64,000 nucleotides of DNA from Segnochrobactrum spirostomi (GCF_009600605.1 NZ_VWNA01000001.1:3458501-3522500); one strand, 5' to 3'. Counted from the stretch's first letter, positions 42,748 to 51,890 are shown. The notes: generated from the sequence alone by a model not told the origin. A program made the numbers and translations.

Positions 42748-44235
42748 TCAGACCGCGATGGCGGCGAGATAGGCTTCCGCGCCCGCGAGGTCGTCGGCAG
42801 CCCCGGCGAACCCGATATAGCCGTCGGGACGGACCAGCCAGAGCCCGTCGCCGCCGAGCGGGGGACGCGCGTGGGCGTCGACGAGGGCGGGGAAGCGGGC
42901 CGCGAGCGCCGTCGCCGCGGAGCCCGCGCCGAGCACGGTGAAGCGCGGGTCCGGACCGGCGCCGAAGGGAAGCCCGCCGGCGGCCTCCGGCGGACAGCGC
43001 TCGCCGGCCCGCGGCAGGTCGTGCCCGTGCGGCGCGTGGCGGCCTTCGACGGTGAGCGGGCTCTTCGGGTAGGCGATCTCGGTCTCGGACAAAGCCTCGG
43101 ACATCTTGCGCTGCACCTGATGGAGGCCGAGCACGACCTTCGCCGCCAGATTCCGCACCGCCTGGGCGACCGGATTGCGCAGGGTGGCGAGGTCGGTCAT
43201 CCGCGTCGCGTTGGCGAGCACCCTGTCGCCGACGGCGCTGCGCTCGGGGGAATAGGAGGCGAGCAGGTCCGCCTTCGCCGCGCCGCGGATGACGAGGGCG
43301 AGCTTCCAGGCGAGGTTGAACGCGTCCTGCATGCCGGTGTTCATGCCCTGGCCGCCGGCCGGGCTGTGGATGTGGGCGGCGTCGCCGGCGAGGAAGACGC
43401 GGCCGCGGCCATAATCCTTCACCTTGCGCTCGTTGATGTGGAAATAAGCGAGCCAGTAGGGGTCGTGGAGAACGAGGCCGCCGGGGCCGCGGGCATCGAC
43501 CAAAGCCTGGATGTCGGCGAGGGCCGGTTCGCCGCTGCGGCCGGCACCGTCGGTCGGCCCGAGGTCGGCGATCACGCGGTAGCGGTTGCCGACGATCGGG
43601 AAGAAGGCGAGGACGCCCTCGGCGTGCCAATAGAGGTCGAGCTTGTCGGGCTTCAGGCCCTCCACCTTGAGATCGGCGAGCACCCAATCGCTCGGCTGGG
43701 TCGAGCCCTCGAACGGCAGGCCGAGGCCGTGGCGGACCGTCGAATGGGCGCCGTCGCAGCCGACGAGCCAGTCGGCGGTGACCTGTTCCAGCCGATCGTC
43801 GGGATGCTTCAGGGTGGCGGTGACGCCGTTCGGACCGTCTTCGAAGGCGACGAGTTCGACCTGCCGCTCGACCGCCCCGCCGAAGCCGGCGAGGGTCTCG
43901 CCGAGCACCCGCTCGGTCTCGTTCTGCGGGATCATCAGGGCGTAGGGGTAGGGGCTGTCGATGCCGTCGAGATCGATCTCGGCGATGAGCTCGCGTCCCT
44001 TCGAGATGCGGGTGCCGTGGCCGGGCTGACCCGCGGCGAGATAATCGGCGATCTTGCCGGTCCGTTCGAGGAGCTCGAGCGAGCGGCTCCAGAGCACGAG
44101 GGCCTTCGATTTGTCGGTCGGCGCCGGCGCCTTGTCGACGATGCGGACATTCACGCCGAAGCGCTTCAGTTCGGCCGCGAGCGTGAGCCCCACGGGGCCG
44201 GCCCCGGCCACCAGCACTTGGACTTTTTCGGTCAT
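42748..44235 (-). CDS. FAD-dependent aromatic-ring monooxygenase family protein
   Basis: This 495-residue flavoprotein starts at ATG 44235. It has the Rossmann dinucleotide motif GAGPVGLTLAAELKRFG (residues 9-25), the NADPH/FAD DG motif in LVGCDGAHSTVR, and the second FAD motif VFLAGDAAHIHSPAGGQGMN. The C-terminal 80 residues form the shortened thioredoxin-like region of the PheA/TfdB-type hydroxylases. It probably hydroxylates a phenolic or polyketide-like aromatic compound; the substrate is not evident and no catabolic genes lie nearby. It is transcribed away from fpr across a 393-bp gap. Confidence 0.88.
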   Translation of the reverse strand: MTEKVQVLVAGAGPVGLTLAAELKRFGVNVRIVDKAPAPTDKSKALVLWSRSLELLERTGKIADYLAAGQPGHGTRISKGRELIAEIDLDGIDSPYPYALMIPQNETERVLGETLAGFGGAVERQVELVAFEDGPNGVTATLKHPDDRLEQVTADWLVGCDGAHSTVRHGLGLPFEGSTQPSDWVLADLKVEGLKPDKLDLYWHAEGVLAFFPIVGNRYRVIADLGPTDGAGRSGEPALADIQALVDARGPGGLVLHDPYWLAYFHINERKVKDYGRGRVFLAGDAAHIHSPAGGQGMNTGMQDAFNLAWKLALVIRGAAKADLLASYSPERSAVGDRVLANATRMTDLATLRNPVAQAVRNLAAKVVLGLHQVQRKMSEALSETEIAYPKSPLTVEGRHAPHGHDLPRAGERCPPEAAGGLPFGAGPDPRFTVLGAGSAATALAARFPALVDAHARPPLGGDGLWLVRPDGYIGFAGAADDLAGAEAYLAAIAV

Positions 44236-44628
44236 TGGCGTTTCCCCTTGCCGTATCCCTGCCGTTGCCCGGACGGCTTTTCGCCATTGCGCGGCGAAGC
44301 GGCGCATTTGGCAAGCGGGTACGGCGGGCACGGGGCGAATATGACGGCGCGGGCCGGCGCTTCCGCGACGCGGCCCGCGAGGCCCGCGAGCGCGCCGGGA
44401 GCACGAGCATTCCCGCCAAGCTGGAATTTTTCCGGAATGCGGGCCGGATTGGCGGTCGTTGCAGCATTTCATTCTACGTGAGACCTCTTCGGCGAGGCGA
44501 TCTTTGCTTGATATCGCGCAGGCGAGCACGCAGATATGAGACCGAAGTTCGGGCGCCCTCCCGCGCTCCTCCGTCCGGCCGAGCCGGGCCTCCCGTCAGT
44601 CGGATCGACCAATCAGAAAAGCCCGCCC
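44236..44628. other. Divergent intergenic region between the FAD monooxygenase gene and fpr
   Basis: A 393-bp gap between divergent genes. Open frames extend from both sides, but the added residues are without family character. The AT-richer segment at about 44425-44530 is the best promoter area. I saw no convincing operator or RNA. Confidence 0.4.
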
Positions 44629-45402
44629 ATGAGCAATTTCTATGAGGAGAAGGTCCTCAGCGTTCATCACTGGACCGACTCGCTGTTCTCCTTCACCGCG
44701 ACCCGCGACCCGAGCTTCCGCTTCCTCAACGGCCAATTCACGATGATCGGCATCGAGGTGGAGGGGCGGCCGCTCCTGCGCGCCTATTCGATGGTGAGCT
44801 CGAGCTACGACGAAAATCTCGAATTCTTCTCGATCAAGGTCGCCAACGGCCCGCTCACCTCGCGGCTTCAGCACCTCAAGGTCGGCGACAAGCTGATCGT
44901 CGGCCGCAAGGCGACCGGCACGCTGGTGCTCGACAATCTGGTGCCCGGCAAGCACCTCTATCTGCTCGGCACCGGCACCGGGCTCGCCCCGTTCCTCTCG
45001 ATCATCCGCGATCCAGAAACCTACGAGCGCTACGAGAAGGTGATCCTCGTCCACGGCTGCCGGACCGTCGCCGAGCTCGCCTACGGGGATCAGATCACCG
45101 AGGTCCTGCCGAACGACGAATATCTCGGCGAGGCGGTGCGGGAGAAGCTCATCTACTACCCGACCGTGACCCGCGAGGCGTTCCGCAACACCGGCCGCAT
45201 CACCGATCTTATACAGTCGTATAAAATCTTCGAGGATATCGGCCTCCCGCCTCTGGACGTGGAGGCGGATCGCGTGATGTTGTGCGGCAGCCCGGCGATG
45301 ATTCAGGAGACGCGCGCGCTGCTCGACGGCCGCGGGTTCTCGGAAGGCAGCCAGGCCGAGGCGGGCCATTTCGTGATCGAAAAGGCCTTCGTCGAGCGCT
45401 AG
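44629..45402 (+). CDS. fpr: Ferredoxin/flavodoxin-NADP+ reductase
   Basis: Fpr is an FAD enzyme shuttling electrons between NADPH and ferredoxin or flavodoxin, important in oxidative stress and Fe-S metabolism. ATG 44629 gives 257 residues, the exact usual length; an upstream ATG at 44536 gives an unlikely extension. The FAD-binding segment is RAYSMVSS, followed by FFSIKVANGPLTSRL. The NADP-binding segment is LLGTGTGLAPFLSIIRDPE, with HGCRTVAELAY and MLCGSPAMI after it. Two hairpins with arms GTTCGGAT/ATCCGAAC and CGATCAAT/ATTGATCG follow in the 138-bp gap to etfB and may terminate transcription. Confidence 0.94.
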   Translation: MSNFYEEKVLSVHHWTDSLFSFTATRDPSFRFLNGQFTMIGIEVEGRPLLRAYSMVSSSYDENLEFFSIKVANGPLTSRLQHLKVGDKLIVGRKATGTLVLDNLVPGKHLYLLGTGTGLAPFLSIIRDPETYERYEKVILVHGCRTVAELAYGDQITEVLPNDEYLGEAVREKLIYYPTVTREAFRNTGRITDLIQSYKIFEDIGLPPLDVEADRVMLCGSPAMIQETRALLDGRGFSEGSQAEAGHFVIEKAFVER

Positions 45403-45540
45403 AACCCGTGGCGTTCGGATCGACAAGGGATCCGAACGATCAATCGGCTTCGAACGCATTGATCGGGCGCGCTTGCGGGGCGGATGGCGCCATCCTGCCC
45501 GGGCGCGCTCCAAGGCGCGGTCCGGAGGAGTAGGGCTTTC

Positions 45541-46290
45541 ATGAAGATCCTGGTGCCCGTGAAGCGGGTGGTCGATTACAACGTGAAGATCCGGGTCAAG
45601 CCGGACGGATCGGGCGTCGAGCTCGCCAACGTCAAGATGTCGATGAACCCGTTCGACGAGATCGCCGTCGAAGAGGCGATCCGTCTGAAGGAAGCCGGCA
45701 AGGCGACCGAAGTCGTCGTGGTCTCGATCGGACCGGCCCAGGCCTCGGAGACGATCCGCACCGCGCTCGCGATGGGCGCCGACCGCGGCATCCTGGTGAA
45801 GGCCGAAGGCCGTGTCGAGCCGCTCGCCGTCGCCAAGATCCTCGCCAAGCTCGTCGAGAAGGAGGGGCCTGGCCTCGTCATCCTCGGCAAGCAGGCGATC
45901 GACGACGACGCCAACCAGACCGGCCAGATGCTCGCCGCGCTGACGCGCCGGCCGCAGGGCACCTTCGCCTCCAAGCTCGTCATCGGCGACGGTTCCGTCG
46001 AGGTGACGCGCGAGGTCGACGGCGGCCTCCAGACCGTTTCGCTCGCCCTGCCGGCGATCATCACGACGGACCTGCGCCTCAACGAGCCGCGTTATGCGTC
46101 GCTCCCCAACATCATGAAGGCGAAGAAGAAGCCGCTCGAGGAGATCGCCGCCGCCGATCTCGGCATCGACGTGACGCCGCGCCTCACGGTGCTCAAGACG
46201 GTCGAGCCCTCGGGCCGCAAGGCGGGCGTCAAGGTCGGCTCGGTCGCCGAGCTCGTCCAGAAGCTCAAGACGGAAGCGGGAGTGCTCTGA
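45541..46290 (+). CDS. etfB: Electron transfer flavoprotein beta subunit
   Basis: EtfB pairs with EtfA to carry electrons from acyl-CoA and other dehydrogenases to the ETF:quinone oxidoreductase. It has 249 residues, starting [19 protein letters not shown] with GGAGGAG upstream. The ETF-beta fold is clear: [71 protein letters not shown] (AMP-binding region) and [20 protein letters not shown], the conserved recognition loop. etfA begins one base after its stop. Confidence 0.96.
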   Translation: MKILVPVKRVVDYNVKIRVKPDGSGVELANVKMSMNPFDEIAVEEAIRLKEAGKATEVVVVSIGPAQASETIRTALAMGADRGILVKAEGRVEPLAVAKILAKLVEKEGPGLVILGKQAIDDDANQTGQMLAALTRRPQGTFASKLVIGDGSVEVTREVDGGLQTVSLALPAIITTDLRLNEPRYASLPNIMKAKKKPLEEIAAADLGIDVTPRLTVLKTVEPSGRKAGVKVGSVAELVQKLKTEAGVL

Positions 46291-46291
46291 G

Positions 46292-47227
46292 ATGACGACG
46301 CTGCTTCTCGCCGAACACGACAACGCCCACCTCAACGAAGCGACCCGCCGCGCCCTTTCGGCCGCGTCCGCGATCGGCGCCCCGGTTCACGTCCTCGTCG
46401 CCGGTGAGGGCGCCGGGGCCGTCGCCCAGGCCGCCGCCGGCCTCGCCGGGGTCGCCAAGGTCGTGCACGTCGATGCGCCGGCTTATGCCCACGCGCTCGC
46501 CGAGCCGCTCGCCGACCTCATCGTGTCGCTCGCCGGCGGCTACGACACGATCATCGCGGCTTCCACCTCGACGGGCAAGAACGTGCTGCCGCGCGTCGCC
46601 GCCCTGCTCGACGTCGCGCAGATCTCCGACATCATCGCCGTCGTCGCGCCGGACACCTTCGAGCGGCCGATCTATGCCGGCAACGCCATCGAGACGGTGC
46701 GCTCGGGCGAGGCGAAGAAGGTCATCACCGTCCGCACCGCGTCCTTCGCGGTCGCCGGCGACGGCGGGTCCGCCACGATCGAGACCGCCGCGGCGGTCGC
46801 CGATCCGGCGCTGTCCGTGTTCAAGGGCGAGGCGGTCGCGAAGTCCGACCGGCCCGAACTCGCCTCGGCCAAGATCGTGGTCTCCGGCGGCCGCGCGGTC
46901 GGCTCGGCCGAGAAGTTCCAGGAGGTCATCATCCCGCTCGCCGATGCGCTGGGCGCGGCGGTCGGCGCCTCCCGCGCCGCGGTCGATGCGGGCTATGCCC
47001 CGAACGATTGGCAGGTCGGCCAGACCGGCAAGGTGGTCGCGCCGGAGCTCTATGTCGCCTGCGGCATCTCGGGCGCCATCCAGCACCTCGCCGGCATGAA
47101 GGATTCCCGCGTCATCGTCGCCATCAACAAGGACGAGGAAGCGCCGATCTTCCAGGTCGCCGATTACGGCCTCGTCGGCGACATCTTCACCGTCGTCCCG
47201 GAGCTGACCGCCACCCTCAAGGGCTGA
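46292..47227 (+). CDS. etfA: Electron transfer flavoprotein alpha subunit
   Basis: This 311-residue FAD-binding partner of EtfB has an N-terminal ETF domain (about residues 1-180) and a C-terminal FAD domain with the signature [20 protein letters not shown], then [20 protein letters not shown] and the conserved [20 protein letters not shown]. It acts in the cytoplasm in fatty-acid and amino-acid oxidation. The spacing to etfB is one base. A hairpin follows about 26 bp after the stop. In many alphaproteobacteria 3-hydroxybutyryl-CoA dehydrogenase follows; here a tRNA gene does. Confidence 0.96.
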   Translation: MTTLLLAEHDNAHLNEATRRALSAASAIGAPVHVLVAGEGAGAVAQAAAGLAGVAKVVHVDAPAYAHALAEPLADLIVSLAGGYDTIIAASTSTGKNVLPRVAALLDVAQISDIIAVVAPDTFERPIYAGNAIETVRSGEAKKVITVRTASFAVAGDGGSATIETAAAVADPALSVFKGEAVAKSDRPELASAKIVVSGGRAVGSAEKFQEVIIPLADALGAAVGASRAAVDAGYAPNDWQVGQTGKVVAPELYVACGISGAIQHLAGMKDSRVIVAINKDEEAPIFQVADYGLVGDIFTVVPELTATLKG

Positions 47228-47252
47228 CGCGGCCTTTCCACCACGACCTCGA

Positions 47253-47282
47253 GGGCCGGCCGGACACCCGTTCGGCCGGCCC
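47253..47282 (+). terminator. Probable terminator downstream of etfA
   Basis: A 10-bp perfect stem, GGGCCGGCCG (47253-47262) with CGGCCGGCCC (47273-47282), is followed by TTGCATCTT, a weak T tail. It precedes the tRNA-Leu gene. Confidence 0.65.
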
Positions 47283-47364
47283 TTGCATCTTGGGAGCGCC
47301 GTCGCTACAGCGGGCTCCGGTCCCCGATCCGCCGCGAGGCGGGGCGGGGCCTCACGACGATCAC

Positions 47365-47694
47365 GCGGACGTGGCGAAACCGGTAGACGCAGCAGACTTC
47401 AATTGGAGTGCCCGCGGGGAAATCCGCGGTGCAGAACCGCTCAAAGTCGGGGAACGCTCTCGGCGACCGCGCGTCGCGGCGGTGCCAATCCCGAGCCAAG
47501 CCCCGGATTTCCGGGGAAGGTGTAGAGACTGGACGGGCGGCGCCTAAAGCCGGCGGCATATCGCCGGCCATGGCGAAGGGACAGTCCAGACCACGAACGT
47601 GGGGCGCATCGACCCCGCGGCGGCGAAAGCCGAAGTGGTACGAAAATCTGCTTCCCAAACGGGAGTGCGGGTTCGAGCCCCGCCGTCCGCACCA
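47365..47694 (+). tRNA. tRNA-Leu(UAA), interrupted by a group I intron
   Basis: The two exons (47365-47399 and 47643-47694) join into a complete class II tRNA with an encoded CCA end. The acceptor stem is GCGGACG (47365-47371) with CGTCCGC (47684-47690), then A73 and CCA. The D arm is GCG...CGC. The anticodon stem is GCAGA/TCTGC around the loop CTTAAAA, giving anticodon UAA. A leucine-type long variable arm (TCCC-AAA-CGGGA) and the T arm GCGGG-TTCGAGC-CCCGC complete it. The intron sits between the first and second anticodon bases (U34 and A35). The gene reads UUA codons, rare in a GC-rich genome but needed. Confidence 0.95.
47400..47642 (+). ncRNA. Self-splicing group I intron (IC3-like) in tRNA-Leu(UAA)
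   Basis: This 243-nt intron follows group I rules. The 5' exon ends in U34 and the intron ends in G (47642). A P1 helix pairs exon ACTT plus intron C with GGAGT across an AATT loop, placing the obligatory U-G wobble at the 5' splice site. Core segments match the Azoarcus tRNA-Ile intron as I remember it: GAGCCAAGC (47491-47499), AAGGTGTAGAGACT with GGACGG (47517-47536), GCGCCTAAAG, and CGAAGGGACAGTCCAGACC (47574-47592). It has no open frame for a homing endonuclease. Insertion between U34 and A35 is the site used by cyanobacterial and plastid tRNA-Leu(UAA) introns. Confidence 0.92.
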
Positions 47695-47959
47695 TCTTGC
47701 CTTGCCGAGCTCACGCCAGAAGGGCGAGCGCTGCCATTTGGCGGCAGTCATGCCCCGACCGTAGGCGGGGGGGCGGCGGGAGTAGAACGGGCGGGCAACC
47801 CGGCACGGAGGCGGCTCAGTCGCCTTTTGGGCGCGCTACACCCCTTTCGGACTGGGCGCGAGCGACAAGGCGCACGGGCGCCTCGGGCTGTCCACGCGCA
47901 CGATGCCTCTTACCGCGATTCTAACGGGCCTTCATGCTTTCATGTGGGGGATAGTGGAA

Positions 47960-48868
47960 TCAACCAAACGTTCCGCTCAGCTTCTCATCCTGAACCTCCA
48001 TAATAATGTGTTTCGGCAACAAACGCAAAATCTTGTGAGCAAGATCCGAGCTGCTTCCGTCGAATCCAATCCAGAAATATGCGGAATCCGATTTATTAAA
48101 ATCTCCAAGTATAACTCCGCCTGAATTCTTTATAATACCTGAAATTACGCCTGCATCAATATCATTGCGAACTCCGATGAATTTTATGGACACGGAATTT
48201 TGTGTATTCATCGCGGATCTGGCTCGCGGTATTGCGATTCGTCTTGTTGATTGGGTGGGTGGATAAAGAGCTTCGAGGATGTTATTTTTCTCTGCAAGAT
48301 CAACTTCTAAACGCTGAACTCTGGTGGAAAGGGCGTCGAGATCATCTTGGATCATGCGCTCAGGCGGTGTGGCGCGCGAGGAGAACTCGATACGGCCACG
48401 AGCGCTCGTGACCGGATTGTCGACTTGGTGCTTCTCTTCCAGTGTCGATGCGGCATATGCCTGGAGTGCGTCTTTCGCCTTGCCGATATCGCCATGTCTT
48501 TTATAGGAATAAGGAATCGAGCGGAACGAAGCTACATCGAACGGTAGTTTCGTCCCCTCCATGTGCATATGTATGATCGGAGTATTTAAGGCATGTCTTA
48601 TTCCGATCTCATATAGCGCATTCGGATTTAGGTGTGTCAAATCTGCTATAACTAATTTCGCCCTTATTAATTCTATAATTATCTGCGACGTTATGATTCC
48701 CGGCGTTGCGATTTTGTCTGCTCGGATGATCTCCATATCCGGTGCGATCGTCTTGATGGATGGAGCTATAATTCCGTCAAACAGCCAATCTGCATGAATT
48801 CTGACGTCGCTATCCTCATCCCCGATTGGGCCGACGACAAAGCACTTGTCCAACAGATCTCCCGCCAT
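47960..48868 (-). CDS. Deoxyribosyltransferase-like (DRHyd-type) protein in an AT-rich islet, possible defence effector
   Basis: This 302-residue protein starts at ATG 48868, set by GGGGAG upstream. The N-terminal domain (about residues 8-130) resembles nucleoside 2-deoxyribosyltransferase-fold proteins: CFVVGPIGDEDS, IIRADKIATPGIIT, VIADLTHLNPNALYEIGIRH (with the likely catalytic glutamate E87 in YEIG), and PFDVASFRSIPY. A coiled coil (about 178-204) links it to a C-terminal domain (about 225-302; IKFIGVRNDIDAGVISGIIK, FWIGFDGSSSDLAHKI) that I do not recognise. Related domains hydrolyse nucleotides in bacterial conflict systems. Base composition and codon use are far more AT-rich than the neighbours, a sign of transfer. 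The function is inferred. Confidence 0.72.
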   Translation of the reverse strand: MAGDLLDKCFVVGPIGDEDSDVRIHADWLFDGIIAPSIKTIAPDMEIIRADKIATPGIITSQIIIELIRAKLVIADLTHLNPNALYEIGIRHALNTPIIHMHMEGTKLPFDVASFRSIPYSYKRHGDIGKAKDALQAYAASTLEEKHQVDNPVTSARGRIEFSSRATPPERMIQDDLDALSTRVQRLEVDLAEKNNILEALYPPTQSTRRIAIPRARSAMNTQNSVSIKFIGVRNDIDAGVISGIIKNSGGVILGDFNKSDSAYFWIGFDGSSSDLAHKILRLLPKHIIMEVQDEKLSGTFG

Positions 48869-49396
48869 TGAATGCTCCCCGGGTGCAGTTCGACCTCGAA
48901 CCATATCGCATTTATCTCTCTATTAAGACAGAATCGATCTCTAGCCATTTTCTTGTTGCTTAACCTCCGGCCGACACGTCGCGCGGACAGAGCCCGATGC
49001 GCGGCCGACCCGGATCTGCGGGTCGAGATGACAGCGGTGGCGCTCGTCTGACCGCCGAAGGCCGCGCCGGTCCGATCCGGCGCAGGCTCTCTGGGGTCGG
49101 GATGGACTATGAAGCGATCTCCTGGACCTTATGCGCGAGCATGACGATAGGCTCGATCTTGCAGGCCGCGCCCTGCTCGATCATGCCCGCTCCGGGCCCC
49201 ATCTCAATCCTCCGGCAATTAACCCTTGTATCTCGGCCTGCCTGGGCCCATACTAGCGTCATCGATACGAGGTCTGGCGATTTGGTTTTGCGCGCGGAAT
49301 TGCGTTCAGCCAGTTTTTTCTTTCCTGAAAATCGATAATCCATCCACCCGAGCAACCCTCGGGCCTCTATGTATTCTTGCTTGAAAAGGGTCTCCC
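48869..49396. other. Intergenic region between the AT-rich islet and cspA
   Basis: A 528-bp gap. The first 100 bases keep the AT-rich character of the islet; composition returns to the chromosomal norm after about 48970. I see no integrase, repeat of the tRNA end or other gene. The last 100 bases are AT-richer and include a hairpin (CCCGAG/CTCGGG near 49347) in what is probably the cspA leader, where cold-shock mRNAs carry regulatory structure. Confidence 0.4.
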
Positions 49397-49609
49397 ATGG
49401 CTTCGGGAACCGTGAAATGGTTCAACGCCCAGAAGGGCTTCGGCTTCATCGCTCCGGATCAGGGCGGTGCTGACGCGTTCGTCCACATCAGCGCCGTCGA
49501 GCGCTCGGGCCTCTACGGCCTGAACGAAGGCCAGAAGGTCACCTACGACCTCGTGGCCGACCGCCGCACCGGCAAGATGTCTGCGGAAAATCTGAAGACC
49601 GCCGACTGA
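49397..49609 (+). CDS. cspA: Cold-shock domain protein (CspA family)
   Basis: This 70-residue single cold-shock domain has both RNA-binding motifs: KGFGFIAPD (RNP1, residues 14-22) and FVHISAVE (RNP2, about 30-37). The N-terminal [12 protein letters not shown] is the usual start. It acts as an RNA chaperone and translation helper. AAGGG lies upstream of the ATG. rpsU follows 217 bp downstream, a common arrangement in Hyphomicrobiales. Confidence 0.95.
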   Translation: MASGTVKWFNAQKGFGFIAPDQGGADAFVHISAVERSGLYGLNEGQKVTYDLVADRRTGKMSAENLKTAD

Positions 49610-49826
49610 CGCGATCCGTCGCCGCCGGCTTACGCCGGCCAGGCGGCACATCCGTCGTCCGCGTCTCTGCGGACTTCCGAGCGTCGGGCGACCGGCGCTC
49701 GATTTTCGTGCTTCTGAGGCACGCCTCCCGGGCCTCGCAGGCTCCGGCCAAGGTGCCGGGGTCCCGCGTGGCAGTGCTCGGACGGCAACGTTCCGGGCGC
49801 GCTCTCCTCAAAAGATTGGATCGATT

Positions 49827-50099
49827 TTGCAGGTCTTGGTTCGCGACAACAATGTCGAGCAGGCGCTCAAGGTTCTGAAGCGGCGCATGCAGCGGGAAGG
49901 CATCTTCCGCGAGATGAAGGCGCGGCGCGCCTATGAGAAGCCGTCCGAGCGCAAGACGCGCGAGAAGGCGGAAGCGGTTCGCCGCGCTCGCAAGGCGGCG
50001 CGCAAGCTCGCCCAGCGCGAAGGCCTGATCGCGGCGCCGAAGCGCGCGGCCGGCCGCATGGGCGGCCCGGGCCAGCGGCCGTCGGCTGCCGCCGAGTAA
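49827..50099 (+). CDS. rpsU: 30S ribosomal protein S21, TTG start
   Basis: The 90-residue protein begins [20 protein letters not shown] and continues [20 protein letters not shown], unmistakable S21, with a basic C-terminal extension (about residues 55-90) as in other alphaproteobacteria. The codon at the conserved first residue is TTG (49827); the preceding in-frame codons are TCG and ATT, and no ATG or GTG is available nearby. A rare start codon suggests low or tuned translation. S21 helps mRNA-16S rRNA base pairing during initiation. A long hairpin terminator follows. Confidence 0.93.
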   Translation: MQVLVRDNNVEQALKVLKRRMQREGIFREMKARRAYEKPSERKTREKAEAVRRARKAARKLAQREGLIAAPKRAAGRMGGPGQRPSAAAE

Positions 50100-50118
50100 T
50101 TTTGCGCCGAATGATCTC

Positions 50119-50163
50119 TTGAAGTCGGCTGGCGGCGTCTGCGGGCGCCGCCGCCGACTTCAA
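50119..50163. terminator. Long hairpin terminator between rpsU and the convergent secreted-protein gene
   Basis: An 11-bp perfect outer stem, TTGAAGTCGGC (50119-50129) with GCCGACTTCAA (50153-50163), encloses an inner GGCGGCG/CGCCGCC stem. It overlaps the last codons of the convergent gene ending at 50160. There is no long T tract. Confidence 0.65.
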
Positions 50164-50519
50164 TCATATTCGTGATCGAGGCCCTTGGCCTTGTCGATCT
50201 TCTGATCGGCGAGTTCGTCCTTCAGGCAGCCGTCGAGCAGCACGTAGAGCAGCTTCCTCTTGTTGACCGAGGACAGCATCTGCCGGACGCACTTGCGCCG
50301 GCGATCCGCGTCGACCGACGGCCACAGCGTCTCGGCGTTCGCATAGGCGGCCTTCTCGACCGAGATGCATTCGAGACGCGCCTCCGCGCTTTCGAAGCGC
50401 GCGCAATTCACCCCGATATCATATTTCGGCATCACATCGACCGTTCCGGCGCGGGCGACCGGCGCCGTAAGGCTGGCCAGCAGCAGAGCCGCGAGGCGAT
50501 GGGCGAGCGTGATCGGCAT
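50160..50519 (-). CDS. Small secreted protein of unknown function with paired cysteines
   Basis: I do not recognise this 119-residue protein. It begins at ATG 50519 with a signal peptide (about residues 1-24: MPITLAHRLAALLLASL, TAPVARAG). The mature part has four cysteines (GVNCARF, RLECISV, RRKCVRQ, LDGCLKD), enough for two disulphides, in a helical context: SAEARLECISVEKAAYANAE and VRQMLSSVNKRKLLYVLLDG. The frame is open upstream to 50747, but the extension is low-complexity. Its stop lies inside the hairpin it shares with rpsU. Confidence 0.68.
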   Translation of the reverse strand: MPITLAHRLAALLLASLTAPVARAGTVDVMPKYDIGVNCARFESAEARLECISVEKAAYANAETLWPSVDADRRRKCVRQMLSSVNKRKLLYVLLDGCLKDELADQKIDKAKGLDHEYD

Positions 50520-50785
50520 CCCCGAGTCCGCGATCCGTGGCGATTTGAATAAGCTGGGGCAGCGGGGCGGTGTCGGCAACCGAAAAGCGCATGAAATTGC
50601 GGTCTGAGGGCGCATGCCGCCATCTTCGAGGCCTGCAGAGCCGGATCGCGTTTCGGCTCGCGCGCGCCGCGGCGCGCCGACGGCTGCGCTGCGGCCCCAC
50701 GCCGGTTTGACCGCACGGTTTCCGGCGCTTAAGACACGGACGCGCACCGCCGGCGCCCGCCGCGCGGCCTCGGGTTCCGCCTTTC

Positions 50786-51871
50786 ATGTCGCACAACACC
50801 TTCGGTCATCTTTTCCGCGTCACCACCTGGGGCGAGAGCCACGGTCCGGCGATCGGCTGCGTCGTCGACGGCTGTCCGCCGCGGCTGCCGATCAGCGAGG
50901 CGGAGATCCAGGCTTTTCTCGACAAGCGCCGTCCGGGCCAATCGCGCTTCACCACCCAGCGCCGCGAGCCGGACGAGGTGCGCATCCTGTCGGGCGTCGT
51001 CGAGGGGCCGGACGGCCTTCTGACCACGGGCACGCCGATCGCGCTCGAGATCCAGAACGTCGATCAGCGCTCGAAGGATTATTCCAACATTGCCGACCGC
51101 TACCGGCCCGGCCACGCGGATTATACCTACGACGCCAAATATGGACTGCGCGATCCGCGCGGCGGTGGGCGTTCCTCGGCGCGCGAGACGGCGATGCGCG
51201 TCGCGGCCGGCGCGATCGCCCGCAAGGTGCTGCCGGGCGTCACGATCCGCGGCGCGCTGGTGCAGATGGGGCCGCACGCCATCGACCGCAGCCGCTGGTC
51301 CTGGGACGAGGTCGACAACAATCCCTTCTTCTGCCCCGATGCCGAGGCGGCCGCGTCGTGGGAGATCTTCCTCGACGGCGTTCGCAAGGAGGGCTCGTCG
51401 ACGGGCGCCGTGGTCGAGGTGATCGCGGAAGGCGTGCCGGTCGGTCTCGGCGCACCGCTCTACGGCAAGCTCGACCAGGACATCGCGTCCGCCCTCATGT
51501 CGATCAATGCCGTGAAGGGCGTGGAGATCGGCGAAGGCTTCGCCGCCGCAGCGCTTTCGGGCGAGGACAATGCCGACGAGATGCGGATGGGATCGGACGG
51601 CAAGCCGGTGTTCCTCTCCAACCATGCCGGCGGCATCCTCGGCGGCATCTCGACCGGCCAGCCGATCGTCGCCCGCTTCGCCGTCAAGCCGACGTCCTCG
51701 ATCCTGACGCCGCGCCGCTCGGTGACGGCGTCCGGCGAGGAGATCGACGTGATGACCCGCGGCCGCCACGATCCGTGCGTCGGCATCCGGGCGGTGCCGG
51801 TCGGCGAGGCCATGCTCGCGATCGTGCTCGCCGACCATTATCTGAGACATCGCGGCCAGATCGGCGCGTGA
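50786..51871 (+). CDS. aroC: Chorismate synthase
   Basis: AroC converts EPSP to chorismate using reduced FMN, the last shikimate step. Its 361 residues start [20 protein letters not shown], the family signature with the catalytic histidine. [20 protein letters not shown] is the second signature, and the third region is [36 protein letters not shown] carries the second catalytic histidine. It is cytoplasmic. ribBA follows 19 bp downstream, so the two are probably co-transcribed. Confidence 0.97.
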   Translation: MSHNTFGHLFRVTTWGESHGPAIGCVVDGCPPRLPISEAEIQAFLDKRRPGQSRFTTQRREPDEVRILSGVVEGPDGLLTTGTPIALEIQNVDQRSKDYSNIADRYRPGHADYTYDAKYGLRDPRGGGRSSARETAMRVAAGAIARKVLPGVTIRGALVQMGPHAIDRSRWSWDEVDNNPFFCPDAEAAASWEIFLDGVRKEGSSTGAVVEVIAEGVPVGLGAPLYGKLDQDIASALMSINAVKGVEIGEGFAAAALSGEDNADEMRMGSDGKPVFLSNHAGGILGGISTGQPIVARFAVKPTSSILTPRRSVTASGEEIDVMTRGRHDPCVGIRAVPVGEAMLAIVLADHYLRHRGQIGA

Positions 51872-51890
51872 GCGAGTGGGGAGAACAGCC

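Noticed and set aside
47695..49396. Integrative element using the tRNA-Leu 3' end as attachment site
   Set aside because: I looked for a repeat of the tRNA 3' end and for an integrase in the islet and found neither, so the islet is described only as AT-rich and probably acquired.
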